A stretch of DNA of 64,000 nucleotides from an uncultured Erythrobacter sp. Its GTDB lineage: Bacteria > Pseudomonadota > Alphaproteobacteria > Sphingomonadales > Sphingomonadaceae. Within the stretch, counting starts at the first letter, position 1; each line of letters opens with the position of its first letter. The stretch covers positions 1 to 64,000 of the forward strand of contig CALBWA010000004.1 in the NCBI GenBank assembly GCA_937969505.1, in the 5' to 3' direction. The notes under the pieces were generated by a model, which ran no database searches, had not been told where the DNA came from, and saw nothing but the letters and a program-made list of their open reading frames with translations. Shown piece after piece: positions 18,388 through 26,657 of this stretch. The translations under genes were made by a program, and so were the position numbers.

Positions 18388-18582
18388 TTAGCCGCCAGCA
18401 GCTGGTGCAGCAGCTTCAGAAGTAGCCATTTCGTCAGCAACGGTGCCGAACGTCGAGCTCAGCTGGTTGCCCAGTGTGCCCATGGCGGTGATTGCAGCAA
18501 CTGCGATAAGAGCAGCGATAAGGCCGTACTCAATTGCGGTTGCGCCCTGCTCGTCGTTGATCAGCTTGTTAAAGAATTTCAT
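18388..18582 (-). CDS. Flp-type IVb pilin
   Basis: Sixty-four-residue Flp/Fap pilin precursor of the Tad type IVb pilus. A short leader (MKFFNKLINDEQG) is followed by the conserved ATAIEYGLIAALIAVAAI; a TadV/CpaA-type prepilin peptidase would cut after the glycine. The tail is alanine-rich and polar. The ATG is preceded by AGGAGAC. A second pilin gene lies about 115 bases upstream on the same strand, but no tad assembly genes are in the window, so the apparatus must be encoded elsewhere. Confidence 0.92.
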   Translation of the reverse strand: MKFFNKLINDEQGATAIEYGLIAALIAVAAITAMGTLGNQLSSTFGTVADEMATSEAAAPAAGG

Positions 18583-18697
18583 GTGTAGTCTCCTGGTTCA
18601 GTCTTCGGTACCCGTGCCCGGCCAAATACTGGCCTGACCTTTGCGGTGATAATGAGAGCGTGTTGAGAAATTCCTAATTCGGAACCTTTCAAAAGTG

Positions 18698-18883
18698 TTA
18701 CTGGCCCCCAGTTGCCGCTTCGACTTTGTTTGTAACCGTTGCCCACAGACCGTCGTTTTCATTCGCTACGGAATCAAAAGCGCCGATCGATGCGATCACA
18801 ATCAAACTCACGATCAGGCCGTATTCGACTGCCGTGGCTCCAGACTGATCGCTTCTGAACCTTTTCAGAAATGAACTTTTCAT
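18698..18883 (-). CDS. Second Flp-type IVb pilin
   Basis: A 61-residue relative of the pilin at 18388: leader MKSSFLKRFRSDQSG, then ATAVEYGLIVSLIVIASIGA. The mature tail (VANENDGLWATVTNKVEAA) differs from the first, so the two may be major and minor pilins or expressed differently. It is upstream of the first pilin on the same strand, separated by about 115 bases that could carry a separate promoter. Confidence 0.88.
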   Translation of the reverse strand: MKSSFLKRFRSDQSGATAVEYGLIVSLIVIASIGAFDSVANENDGLWATVTNKVEAATGGQ

Positions 18884-18965
18884 CGTGGAAACCTCAACAA
18901 TACGTTCCTGACTGAGGCCGTTTTGTGCTCAGGGTGTTAAGAAAAGGTTGAGAAGGCGCTTCGAA

Positions 18966-19382
18966 ATGGAAAAAATCCCGACATGGCAACCTGTGGTTGC
19001 TGCAGCTTTGCAAGCTTCGGACGGTTTGTGGCTGATGCACAAACGACCGGCGAGCAAGCATCATGGCGGACTGTGGGAATTTCCCGGCGGCAAGGTGGAA
19101 ACCGGCGAGAATCCGCCCTTTGCGCTCGCCAGAGAGCTTCAGGAAGAGCTCGGGATTACGGTCCAACCAACTGACTTAATCGCGGAAACCTTCGCGCAAG
19201 AGCCAGCTGGCAGCACCGTGCAACCGATTGTCATTCTTCTTTACACCCTACGTATTTGGACGGGGACCCCCACGGCATTGGAGGGCGGCGAGGTGGGCTG
19301 GTTCACACCGGCGCAGGCGCTGGTACTCGACAAACCCCCGCTCGATATCGTCCTGGCAGCCAAACTCTTTGAAAAAGAGTAG
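18966..19382 (+). CDS. MutT-like Nudix hydrolase (NTP pyrophosphohydrolase)
   Basis: A 138-residue Nudix enzyme, most like MutT/(deoxy)nucleoside triphosphate pyrophosphohydrolases that clear 8-oxo-dGTP. The Nudix box spans residues 41-64, beginning GGKVETGE and ending RELQEELGI, with all the expected glutamates. ATG 18966 with AGAAGG upstream was chosen over the TTG at 18948. It is divergent from the pilin genes and ends about 50 bases before tRNA-Arg. Confidence 0.9.
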   Translation: MEKIPTWQPVVAAALQASDGLWLMHKRPASKHHGGLWEFPGGKVETGENPPFALARELQEELGITVQPTDLIAETFAQEPAGSTVQPIVILLYTLRIWTGTPTALEGGEVGWFTPAQALVLDKPPLDIVLAAKLFEKE

Positions 19383-19432
19383 CGATAGGGATTGCCAATC
19401 ATGCCGTGCCCCCTTATGTGCCGCCGCTCAGC

Positions 19433-19509
19433 GCGCCCGTAGCTCAGCTGGATAGAGTACCTGACTACGAATCAGGGGGTCGGAGGTTCGAATCCTTCCG
19501 GGCGCGCCA
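19433..19509 (+). tRNA. tRNA-Arg (anticodon ACG)
   Basis: The 77-base cloverleaf includes an encoded CCA. The acceptor GCGCCCG (19433-19439) pairs with CGGGCGC (19499-19505); the D arm is GCTCAGCTGGATAGAGT; the anticodon stem CCTGA/TCAGG encloses the loop CTACGAA; the T arm is GGAGG-TTCGAAT-CCTTC. The 3' 19 bases recur downstream at 19632-19650. Confidence 0.97.
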
Positions 19510-19513
19510 ATAT

Positions 19514-19541
19514 AAAAGGCATCTCGCAGGGGGTGCCTTTT
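19514..19541 (+). terminator. Terminator of tRNA-Arg
   Basis: AAAAGGCA and TGCCTTTT form an 8-bp stem five bases after the tRNA CCA end, followed by a T/G-rich stretch. Confidence 0.75.
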
Positions 19542-19631
19542 GTGTTTGTGGGTCATGGCATGTTCGAACGGTTCGGATTCGAAGGCCCTGATAAGGGCCG
19601 CAGAAGACGAGCCGCTGCCAAGCGGCGAGAC

Positions 19632-19650
19632 AATCCTTCCGGGCGCGCCA
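19632..19650 (+). repeat. Second copy of the tRNA-Arg 3' end (att-like)
   Basis: AATCCTTCCGGGCGCGCCA is an exact 19-base copy of 19491-19509, the T-stem to CCA end of tRNA-Arg. The 122 bases between contain the tRNA terminator and no gene. This is the pattern left when an element integrates into a tRNA 3' end and later decays or is lost, or when a tRNA tail is duplicated. Confidence 0.75.
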
Positions 19651-19777
19651 TTTTCACTCCGTTCAAATAGCCACGCCCTCCTTTAGACGGTTCGAGCTTG
19701 CGCTCGTTGGGCGCGCCATTTTCACTCCGTTCAGATAGTCACGCCCTTGCTTGAGGCGGTTTGAGCTTGCGCTCGTT
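19641..19777. repeat. Two tandem 68-69-bp units derived from the tRNA-Arg tail
   Basis: Unit 1 (19641-19708) and unit 2 (19709-19777) both start GGGCGCGCCATTTTCACTCC and end GCTTGCGCTCGTT, with scattered substitutions between. Each opens with the tRNA acceptor/CCA sequence. A degenerate third beginning (GGCCGCCCCAC) follows. The rest of 19541-19913 has no convincing gene; it holds only these repeats and the leader of the hemerythrin gene. Confidence 0.75.
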
Positions 19778-19913
19778 GGCCGCCCCACACCTTTCCTCAT
19801 GTCTCGTTCTTTCGCGCTCGACCTGTCATTCGATCGGGTCGCGGCAGGTCCTGTGTTCCGGAACAATCCGTGTGTCTGCCCATTGATAAGACAAAGAAAG
19901 ACACGAGGACTTT

Positions 19914-20408
19914 ATGACCGAACAAGCCACAGAAATTTTCGAACGCCTTGAACAGGATCACGACAAGCATCGCGAACTGCTCGACAGAATCGAGAGCACC
20001 ACCGGCGACAGTGAAGAGCGCAATACGCTGTTTGAAGAACTGACCAAGGAACTTAAAGGGCATGCCGCCGCTGAAGAGCAGGCGCTGTATTCCACGATGC
20101 TGCGCAAGCCGCCAACAACCGATGAGACAAGGCACTCTGTTGCCGAACATCACGAAATTGACGAAATGCTCAACGACCTGGCGGCGACGGACAAGTCATC
20201 CAGCGCCTGGCTGCAGAAGTTCAAGGACTTCGCTCACCGCTATCGCCACCACATTGAAGAAGAAGAGGAAGATCACTTCCCCGACTTTGAAAATCATATC
20301 GATGAAGATGACGCGAGGTTTATGGCCAAGGTGTTTGAACGCCGCAAGAAGGCGGAAAAGGCCGAGACCGAAGTAACACCAGAGGCGCGCGAACACGCCA
20401 AGGCGTAA
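19914..20408 (+). CDS. Hemerythrin-like HHE protein
   Basis: A 164-residue helical-bundle protein binding a non-haem di-iron centre, probably for oxygen, nitric-oxide or oxidative-stress sensing or scavenging. Candidate iron ligands are H16 (QDHDKH), H49 with E53 (GHAAAEEQ), H78/H79 (AEHHEIDE) and H111/H112 with the following glutamates (RHHIEEEEED). The C-terminal tail of about 30 residues is charged. The ATG follows ACGAGGACTTT. It stands alone with its own terminator. Confidence 0.9.
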   Translation: MTEQATEIFERLEQDHDKHRELLDRIESTTGDSEERNTLFEELTKELKGHAAAEEQALYSTMLRKPPTTDETRHSVAEHHEIDEMLNDLAATDKSSSAWLQKFKDFAHRYRHHIEEEEEDHFPDFENHIDEDDARFMAKVFERRKKAEKAETEVTPEAREHAKA

Positions 20409-20431
20409 AAACTGCAAACACATTCATTGGC

Positions 20432-20470
20432 AAGCCCGGACTGCTGACGGCGGTCCGGGTTTTGTTTTTT
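20432..20470 (+). terminator. Terminator after the hemerythrin gene
   Basis: AAGCCCGGAC and GTCCGGGTTT form a GC-rich stem followed by TTTGTTTTTT, 25 bases after the stop codon. Confidence 0.85.
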
Positions 20471-20635
20471 GGAACCCGAATTACGCGGTTTCAGCTGAGA
20501 CATTCCAATGGCGTGAAGCAGACGTGGGCTCGAACGGGGTGGAAATTTGATAGCGGGAGGGAGCCAAAAAGACCTTTTAGCGATCCGTCATTGCTCCTAC
20601 ACCCACTACGACCGGCCATAGGAGACCGTCTTACA

Positions 20636-21250
20636 ATGAGCTGCCAGCACGACCATGATGACGACCACAGCGGTTTGGCAAAACCCGACGTGCCAGAGCA
20701 TGTGCAGGATGCCATCCGCACCTTGATCGAATGGTCGGGCGATGACCCCAAGCGAGAGGGTTTGCTCGATACGCCCAAAAGGGTCGGTCGGGCCTGGCTG
20801 GAATATTGCCAGGGGTATCAGGAAGACCCTGCCATCCACATGAGCCGCGTGTTTGAAGAAGTCGGCGGTTATGACGAAGTGGTTCTGCTGAAGGATATTC
20901 CCTTCCAAAGTCATTGCGAGCATCACATGGCGCCGATTACCGGCAAGGCAGCGATTGCCTATCTGCCCAAGAACAAGGTTGTCGGCATATCCAAGCTGGC
21001 CCGGGTGCTGCACGGCTATGCGCGCCGATTGCAGATCCAGGAGCGGCTGACAGCTGAAGTCGCGCAGTGCATCTGGGACCATCTTGAACCGCACGGCGTG
21101 GCAGTGGTGATCGAAGCGCAGCATGGCTGCATGACGGGGCGCGGAGTGCGAACTCCGGGGGTGGGTATGATTACCTCACGACTGGTTGGATGTTTCCTTG
21201 ATGATCCGCGCAGCCGCAAGGAAGTGATGGCCCTGATGGGCTATGGCTGA
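20636..21250 (+). CDS. folE: GTP cyclohydrolase I
   Basis: Converts GTP to 7,8-dihydroneopterin triphosphate, first step of folate synthesis. The ATG 20636 follows AGGAGACC; the longer frame upstream runs into the leader. The 204 residues contain zinc ligands C94, H97 (SHCEHHMAP) and C165 (HGCMTGRG), the active-site KVVGISKLAR motif and QERLT. The histidine-rich start (CQHDHDDDH) is a lineage extension. The 165-base leader between the hemerythrin terminator and this start shows no recognised riboswitch. Confidence 0.96.
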   Translation: MSCQHDHDDDHSGLAKPDVPEHVQDAIRTLIEWSGDDPKREGLLDTPKRVGRAWLEYCQGYQEDPAIHMSRVFEEVGGYDEVVLLKDIPFQSHCEHHMAPITGKAAIAYLPKNKVVGISKLARVLHGYARRLQIQERLTAEVAQCIWDHLEPHGVAVVIEAQHGCMTGRGVRTPGVGMITSRLVGCFLDDPRSRKEVMALMGYG

Positions 21251-21602
21251 TTGCGATAATCGGCGGCCTCGGAACTCACGCGCTTCCGCGGCGCTACAAG
21301 GGAGAACTCGTAGCGATATTCAGGCAATTTGGTTGATTACCCCATTCGTGCAGACCCTGGCCCGCTTTCCTACATAGCTTCATTTTGCCACAGCGAGGGC
21401 GGTTCTTTCGCATCGTCGGTCCCCCAAATGTCGCACAAAGCGGCTCACTCAGGTCGGTGACCGGTTTGGGAAAGTGTCAACTTTGAAAATCAGGCGCAAA
21501 TTTCTGAAATCAAAGTTTAAACCGGTAAAAATCTGCAAGGACACACTGTCAAGACTGTCAACTTTGCAATCCCGCGCATCCGACCCTTGCGAACCCTGCA
21601 CG
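21251..21602. other. Intergenic stretch without a recognisable gene
   Basis: About 350 bases between folE and the terminator of the convergent peroxiredoxin gene. No ORF here has a family signature or a good ribosome site. The decamer GTCAACTTTG occurs twice in direct orientation, at about 21476 and 21556, in a locally A-rich segment with the flavour of a decayed element or a small-RNA locus; nothing firmer can be said. Confidence 0.5.
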
Positions 21603-21637
21603 AAAAAGGGCGCCGCTCCGCTGGGGGAGGGCGCCCT
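21603..21637 (-). terminator. Terminator of the peroxiredoxin gene
   Basis: On the - strand AGGGCGCC, a 15-base loop, GGCGCCCT and TTTTT form an 8-bp GC-rich stem with a T run, 26 bases after the stop. Confidence 0.85.
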
Positions 21638-21662
21638 GATCTCAGATTGTATGGTGAAGTGC

Positions 21663-22142
21663 TTAAAGCTGGCCCAGCATATGTTCTGCGCTGGAGACAG
21701 AGAAATCGCCCGGTGCCTCAACATTGAGCTGCGACACCACGCCATCGTCCACGATCATGGAATAACGCTGTCCGCGCTTGCCCAGGCCGAAGCCTGAACC
21801 ATCCATCGTAAGACCAGTGGCCTCGGCAAAATCGCCGTTGCCGTCTGCCAGCATGGTGATGTCTTCGCTGCCCGATGCCTGATTCCATGCGCCCATTACA
21901 AAGGCATCATTGACCGCGGTGCCGACGATTTCGTCAACGCCCTTGGCTTTCAGCTCGGCAGCTTTGTCAACATAGCCGGGCAGGTGGCGGGCAGAACACG
22001 TAGGAGTGAACGCCCCGGGTACGGAAAACAGCGCGACCTTCTTGCCCGCGAAATATTCGGTCGAGCTGACCTGCTCGGGTCCATCGGCGGTTGCCTTGAC
22101 CATTGTGACTTCGGGAAGCTTGTCCCCAACCGAGATTGTCAT
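21663..22142 (-). CDS. Peroxiredoxin, Prx5/thiol-peroxidase type
   Basis: A 159-residue cytoplasmic peroxidase reducing hydrogen peroxide and organic hydroperoxides. The peroxidatic cysteine is C49 in VPGAFTPTCS; the family signature continues with HLPGYV and, later, VNDAFVMGAW and the GKRGQRYSMIVDDGVV strand. No second conserved cysteine of the animal Prx5 type is obvious, so reduction probably uses an external thiol such as thioredoxin or glutathione. It is divergent from ahcY, sharing a 208-base upstream region. Confidence 0.94.
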   Translation of the reverse strand: MTISVGDKLPEVTMVKATADGPEQVSSTEYFAGKKVALFSVPGAFTPTCSARHLPGYVDKAAELKAKGVDEIVGTAVNDAFVMGAWNQASGSEDITMLADGNGDFAEATGLTMDGSGFGLGKRGQRYSMIVDDGVVSQLNVEAPGDFSVSSAEHMLGQL

Positions 22143-22217
22143 TGCGCAATTTCCTTTCGTGTTTCCGTCAGTACACGCCCGATATAGGCGCTTTCAAACC
22201 CATCGCAACACGTGATC

Positions 22218-22237
22218 ATATAAAGATCGCTTTATAT
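22218..22237. promoter_or_regulatory. Palindromic operator-like site before ahcY
   Basis: ATATAAAGATCGCTTTATAT is a perfect 8-bp inverted repeat around a four-base centre, 113 bases before the ahcY start. It overlaps a plausible -10 box (TATATT, 22233-22238), so a bound protein would block transcription. ArsR-type SAH- or methionine-responsive regulators (SahR/SamR class) are known to control ahcY in proteobacteria through palindromes of this style; assignment to them is inference. Confidence 0.6.
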
Positions 22238-22350
22238 TTGCTTCGTCCACAATCACTCGCTAGAGCGCGTCCTGCAAAGACCCTTTGTCGGACAAGGACA
22301 GGGTCAAATTATTTCAGATGCCCCCGGGTATCCATTCAGGAGAAATTTTC

Positions 22351-23763
22351 GTGGCTGAAGCTCAGCAAGATTACATTATCGCGGATATCGGTCTGGCCAA
22401 ATACGGTCGGGATGAAATCGCCATCGCAGAAACCGAAATGCCGGGCCTGATGGCTCTGCGCGAGGAATATGGCGAAGCGCAGCCGCTGAAAGGCGCGCGC
22501 ATCACCGGGTCGCTCCACATGACGATCCAGACTGCTGTTCTGATCGAAACACTTGTGGCGCTGGGCGCCGATGTGCGCTGGGCCACGTGCAATATTTTCT
22601 CGACGCAGGACCATGCAGCCGCAGCGATTGCGGATCAGGGCATTCCGATCTTTGCGATCAAGGGCGAGAGCCTGGCGGAATATTGGGACTATGTCGGACG
22701 CATCTTCGACTGGTCAACCGCCGATGATGCCGATCAGACTGCCAATATCATTCTGGATGATGGCGGCGATGCCACCATGTTTGCCCTGTGGGGTGCACGG
22801 ATCGAAGCCGGTGAAACGCTGCCGGAACCGGCCAACGCGGAAGAAATTGAATTCCAGCGCGCTTTGAAGGCGTTTGTCGAAGCCAAGCCGGGCTATCTGA
22901 CCAAATCGGTTGAGAACATTGTCGGCGTGTCGGAAGAAACCACAACCGGCGTTCACCGCCTCTATCACTTGGCGAAGCAGGGCAAGCTGCCGTTCCCGGC
23001 GATCAATGTGAACGACAGTGTCACCAAATCGAAATTCGACAATCTGTATGGCTGCCGGGAATCGCTGGTTGATGCGATCCGCCGCGCCACCGATGTCATG
23101 CTGTCGGGCAAGGTCGCCTGCGTCGCCGGTTTCGGTGATGTTGGCAAGGGCTCAGCCCAGTCGCTGCGCAATGGCGGCGCCCGCGTTCTGGTGACGGAAA
23201 TCGATCCGATCTGTGCGCTTCAGGCGGCAATGGACGGGTTTGAAGTTGTCACGATGGAAGAAGCGGTTGAGCAGGCCGATATCTTCGTCACTGCCACCGG
23301 CAACGAACATGTCATCACCGCTGAACACATGAAGGCGATGAAGAATATGGCCATCGTGTGCAACATCGGTCACTTCGATTCCGAAATCCAGATTTCCGCG
23401 CTCGACAATTACGACTGGAACGAGCTTAAGCCGGGCACGGACGTGGTGAAGTTCCCTGATGACAAGGAAATCATCATTCTGGGCAAGGGCCGTCTGGTCA
23501 ACCTGTCCTGCGCCACCGGCCACCCCAGCTTCGTAATGAGCTTCAGCTTCACCAATCAGGTGCTGGCCCAGATCGAACTGTGGACCAAGGGCGATGAGTA
23601 CAAGAACGACGTCTATGTTCTGCCCAAGCATCTCGACGAGAAGGTCGCGGCCTTGCACCTCGACAAGCTGGGCGTGAAACTGACCAAATTGAGCCAGGTT
23701 CAGGCCGATTATATCGGTGTTCCGCAGTCTGGCCCGTTCAAACCGGATCACTATCGCTACTAA
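22351..23763 (+). CDS. ahcY: Adenosylhomocysteinase
   Basis: NAD-dependent hydrolase splitting S-adenosylhomocysteine into adenosine and homocysteine, completing the methyl cycle that metY also feeds. The GTG at 22351, with TCAGGAGAA upstream, gives 470 residues beginning [20 protein letters not shown], the usual alphaproteobacterial length; the longer in-frame ORF from 22285 is rejected. Visible motifs are [13 protein letters not shown], the NAD-binding [21 protein letters not shown] and the C-terminal KPDHYRY. A palindromic operator lies upstream and an intrinsic terminator downstream. Confidence 0.97.
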   Translation: MAEAQQDYIIADIGLAKYGRDEIAIAETEMPGLMALREEYGEAQPLKGARITGSLHMTIQTAVLIETLVALGADVRWATCNIFSTQDHAAAAIADQGIPIFAIKGESLAEYWDYVGRIFDWSTADDADQTANIILDDGGDATMFALWGARIEAGETLPEPANAEEIEFQRALKAFVEAKPGYLTKSVENIVGVSEETTTGVHRLYHLAKQGKLPFPAINVNDSVTKSKFDNLYGCRESLVDAIRRATDVMLSGKVACVAGFGDVGKGSAQSLRNGGARVLVTEIDPICALQAAMDGFEVVTMEEAVEQADIFVTATGNEHVITAEHMKAMKNMAIVCNIGHFDSEIQISALDNYDWNELKPGTDVVKFPDDKEIIILGKGRLVNLSCATGHPSFVMSFSFTNQVLAQIELWTKGDEYKNDVYVLPKHLDEKVAALHLDKLGVKLTKLSQVQADYIGVPQSGPFKPDHYRY

Positions 23764-23793
23764 GCCGAAGCGGTTCGTCTGACGAATAGGGAA

Positions 23794-23819
23794 AGCCCTC
23801 GCATTTGCGGGGGCTTTTT
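23794..23819 (+). terminator. Terminator after ahcY
   Basis: AGCCCTCGC, loop ATTT, GCGGGGGCT (nine pairs, one G-U), then TTTT. Confidence 0.9.
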
Positions 23820-23868
23820 CGTGCAAGGCATGTTGCAAGTAACCGCGTCGCAGCATAGCTGAGAGGAT

Positions 23869-26208
23869 ATGGAACTCACCCCCGTCGCTCTTGCGCTGAT
23901 TGGCCTTGTTTTGGCCGCCTGGACTGTTGGCGCAGCCTTGCTGATGATCAAGGCCGCTGCAAGCGCGCGACGTTTCGAAGCGGTGCGGAAGGCGACTCGC
24001 CGGCTCAACCGGATGCTGGACGAAGCGCCTGCGATCCCGCTGCTGGTGCGGGTCGATGGCAAGATCGAGGCACCAGAGCGCCTTGCTGGCTGGCTGGGAC
24101 TGGACAGCCTGCCGCAATTCCTGAGCGAGCTGGATGCAGGCGATGGACGCGGATTGAGCGCAAGCCAGCTGGACGAGCTGACCCAGGCTGTGCGCATTAC
24201 CCAGAAAACAGCAGCGCCCTTCCAGTTTTCGCTGACGCCGCAAGGGTCAAGCCGAAGTCTGGCCCTGCGTGGCAGCCTGGCTGACCCGCAAGTCTCGCCC
24301 GGTGGAGCCGCGCTGGTCTGGGTGTTCGACTTTTCTGAAAGCGAGGGCGAGCTCAACCGATTGCGCCAGATCGCTGAAGGATCCCAGCGCGATTTCTCGG
24401 CCCTTGTCGGGCTGATCGAATCTGCGCCCATGCCGATGTGGTTCCGTGGGCCGGACCTTCGGCTCAAACTGGTCAACCGCGCCTATGTTGAGGCCGTCGG
24501 TGTCGAGGATGCCGCCGCCGTAGTCAAAGATCAGGTTGAGCTGCTCGAAGCGATCGATGGCGAAAAACCGCAGGATGTCGCCCGGCTCGCCGCGGATGCA
24601 GGCGAGGCCAGGCAGCGCGTCATTCCGGCCACCATCCATGGCCAGCGCCGAATGTTCAGGGTCAGCGATCTGCCGCTCGGCGATGACGGTGTTGCCGGTT
24701 ATGCCATCGATATCGAGGATATGGAGCAGCAGGCGCGCGATTTTCGCGCCTTCCGTGATGCACAGCGCGCCATGCTCGATCAATTGTCGATCGGGGTTGC
24801 ACAGTTCGATGATCGAGAAAATCTGGTGTTCGCCAACCGGCCCTTCCAGCGTTTGTTTGATCTTTCAACTTCGGCGGTTGCCGAAGGTGTGGCGTTCAAC
24901 CGCTTCCTCAATGATGCGCATGAGAAACGGCGCACGCCCGAAGTGCGGGACTTTCCCGCTTGGCGGCGCGAGCATCTGGAATGGTTCAATGCGCGCGACA
25001 CACAGGAAGAGGCCTGGCCCTTGTCGGGCGGCACCCATCTGCGCATTGTTGCCCAGCCTATGCCTGATGGCGGCATTGTCCTGATCGCCGAAGACCGGAC
25101 CGAGCAGCTTGCCTTGTCGGCAACGCGCGACACCTTGCTGAGAACCCGCACGGCGACACTCGACAGTCTGTTCGAAGCGCTGGCCGTCTTTGCGCCGGAC
25201 GGATCATTGCAGCAGTGGAACCGCAGCTTTGCCGGGACATGGGGGCTGGAGCCGGAGCTGCTCGATTCGCACCCCAATGCCGACGATATGCTGTCTGCTA
25301 TCGCGCCCAATCTGGCCAAGCCAGCCCAGGTCAAACGGCTGGGCGAAATCATCCGGGCAGCCACGCTGGATCGGCAGGAAAAGGGAGGGCGGATCGATCT
25401 GGCCGATGGGCGAACGCTGGAATATGCAGGCGTCCCGCTGCCCGATGGCAATGGTTTGCTGACAGTGCTGGACATCACCGATTCCCACAAGGCGGAGAAT
25501 GCGCTGAGGGAACGCAATCAGGCACTGGAAGAGGCAGATGCAGTCAAAGCGCGATTCCTTGCCAATATGTCCTATGAATTCCGTACGCCTTTGACGTCGA
25601 TTGGTGGATTTGCAGAACTGATCCAGAGCGGGGCTGCCGGGCCGGTCAGCGACCAGCTGAGCGATTATGTCGGTGCCATCCTGGATTCGGTTGAGCGGCT
25701 GACCGAACAGGTCGAAAATGTGCTCGACCTGTCGCAGAGCGAGGCGGGTTTGCTGCCGTTATCCAAGGAGCGTATCGAATTGCTGCCCTTCGTCACGAAG
25801 GTTGTGACGGAACGTGAAGAGGCGATTACGCAAGGCGGGTTGACGCTGGAACTCCGTGGCGATTCGGGCGGGGCGGTGGATGCTGACAAGCGCCAGATTG
25901 CTCGCGCCATCGGATTGCTGGTGGACAATGCGATCGAGGCGACCCCGCGGGCTGGCAAGATCCTGGTCGATGTTGCGAAAACCAAACGCGGCGCGCGGAT
26001 CGTGGTGTCGGACAATGGCAGCGGCATGAGCAAGGAAGAACTCGCCCGCGTTCTGGAGGGATTGGAGCCCAATGCCGAGGGCAAGCTGGAGCGCCGCCAA
26101 GGTCTGGGGATTCCACTCGCCCGGCAGCTGATCGAAGCGCACGGCGGCAGTCTGCAGCTGGATAGCGAACAAGGTGCAGGCACAACCGCGACGATCCGAC
26201 TGCCATGA
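23869..26208 (+). CDS. divL: DivL-type PAS sensor kinase with tyrosine at the phospho-site
   Basis: A 779-residue protein: one N-terminal transmembrane helix (about residues 7-30), a long region with PAS-like folds (about 170-540), an HisKA-like dimerisation helix and a C-terminal HATPase_c domain (VDNAIEA, SDNGSGMSKEEL, GLGIPLARQLIEAHGG). The H-box reads NMSYEFRTPL: tyrosine Y569 replaces the phospho-accepting histidine. This is the hallmark of Caulobacter DivL, which acts as a regulator of the CckA/DivK cell-cycle phosphorelay rather than an ordinary kinase; the length is also close to DivL. It overlaps tsaE by ATGA and begins a six-gene operon. Confidence 0.88.
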   Translation: MELTPVALALIGLVLAAWTVGAALLMIKAAASARRFEAVRKATRRLNRMLDEAPAIPLLVRVDGKIEAPERLAGWLGLDSLPQFLSELDAGDGRGLSASQLDELTQAVRITQKTAAPFQFSLTPQGSSRSLALRGSLADPQVSPGGAALVWVFDFSESEGELNRLRQIAEGSQRDFSALVGLIESAPMPMWFRGPDLRLKLVNRAYVEAVGVEDAAAVVKDQVELLEAIDGEKPQDVARLAADAGEARQRVIPATIHGQRRMFRVSDLPLGDDGVAGYAIDIEDMEQQARDFRAFRDAQRAMLDQLSIGVAQFDDRENLVFANRPFQRLFDLSTSAVAEGVAFNRFLNDAHEKRRTPEVRDFPAWRREHLEWFNARDTQEEAWPLSGGTHLRIVAQPMPDGGIVLIAEDRTEQLALSATRDTLLRTRTATLDSLFEALAVFAPDGSLQQWNRSFAGTWGLEPELLDSHPNADDMLSAIAPNLAKPAQVKRLGEIIRAATLDRQEKGGRIDLADGRTLEYAGVPLPDGNGLLTVLDITDSHKAENALRERNQALEEADAVKARFLANMSYEFRTPLTSIGGFAELIQSGAAGPVSDQLSDYVGAILDSVERLTEQVENVLDLSQSEAGLLPLSKERIELLPFVTKVVTEREEAITQGGLTLELRGDSGGAVDADKRQIARAIGLLVDNAIEATPRAGKILVDVAKTKRGARIVVSDNGSGMSKEELARVLEGLEPNAEGKLERRQGLGIPLARQLIEAHGGSLQLDSEQGAGTTATIRLP

Positions 26209-26657
26209 GCGCCTTTCGCGAACATCTGCCCGATCTGGCGGCAATGGACAAATTCGGCGCGCGAATTGCCGCGCAATTGAAAGCAGGAGACGTGGTCGCG
26301 CTGGGTGGCGGATTGGGTGCTGGCAAAACCACACTGTCACGCGCCATCCTGCGCGCTGCAGGCCATGCAGGTGATGTGCCATCCCCCACGTTCACCATTT
26401 TGGAAACCTATTACGACACGGATATGCAGCCACCCATTGTCCATGCCGATTTCTATCGGCTGGAGCGCCCGGAAGACACACTGGAGCTTGGGCTGGATGA
26501 TTACCGCGAAGGTGCAGCATTGCTCGCCGAATGGCCGCAGAATGCCGGCGGCTTTGCAGATGAGGCCACTTGCCTGTCAATTGCGCTGGAAGTTGCGGAA
26601 GAAGGCCGGTTGGCGATTGTCGAACCGGGCGAAGATTGGGTAGGGCGGATGCCATGA
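26205..26657 (+). CDS. tsaE: tRNA threonylcarbamoyladenosine ATPase TsaE
   Basis: ATPase of the TsaBDE complex needed for the t6A37 modification of ANN-reading tRNAs. At 150 residues, it has a Walker A motif GGGLGAGKTT around residues 34-43, followed by SPTFTILETY and the HADFYRL motif. Its ATG overlaps the divL stop (ATGA), and its own stop overlaps the amgK start in the same way, showing tight translational coupling. TsaB and TsaD are not in the window. Confidence 0.93.
   Translation: MSAFREHLPDLAAMDKFGARIAAQLKAGDVVALGGGLGAGKTTLSRAILRAAGHAGDVPSPTFTILETYYDTDMQPPIVHADFYRLERPEDTLELGLDDYREGAALLAEWPQNAGGFADEATCLSIALEVAEEGRLAIVEPGEDWVGRMP

Noticed and set aside
19641..19790. Additional tRNA genes in the repeats after tRNA-Arg
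   Set aside because: Only the acceptor/T-stem tail is copied; no D or anticodon arm exists in any unit.
19859..19886. EcfG-type promoter before the hemerythrin gene
   Set aside because: GGAAC is present, but the -10 half would be ATTGAT rather than a CGTT-type box.
22143..22350. SAM or SAH riboswitch before ahcY
   Set aside because: I could not build a matching pseudoknot or multi-stem structure; the only clear element is the DNA palindrome, which fits protein binding better.
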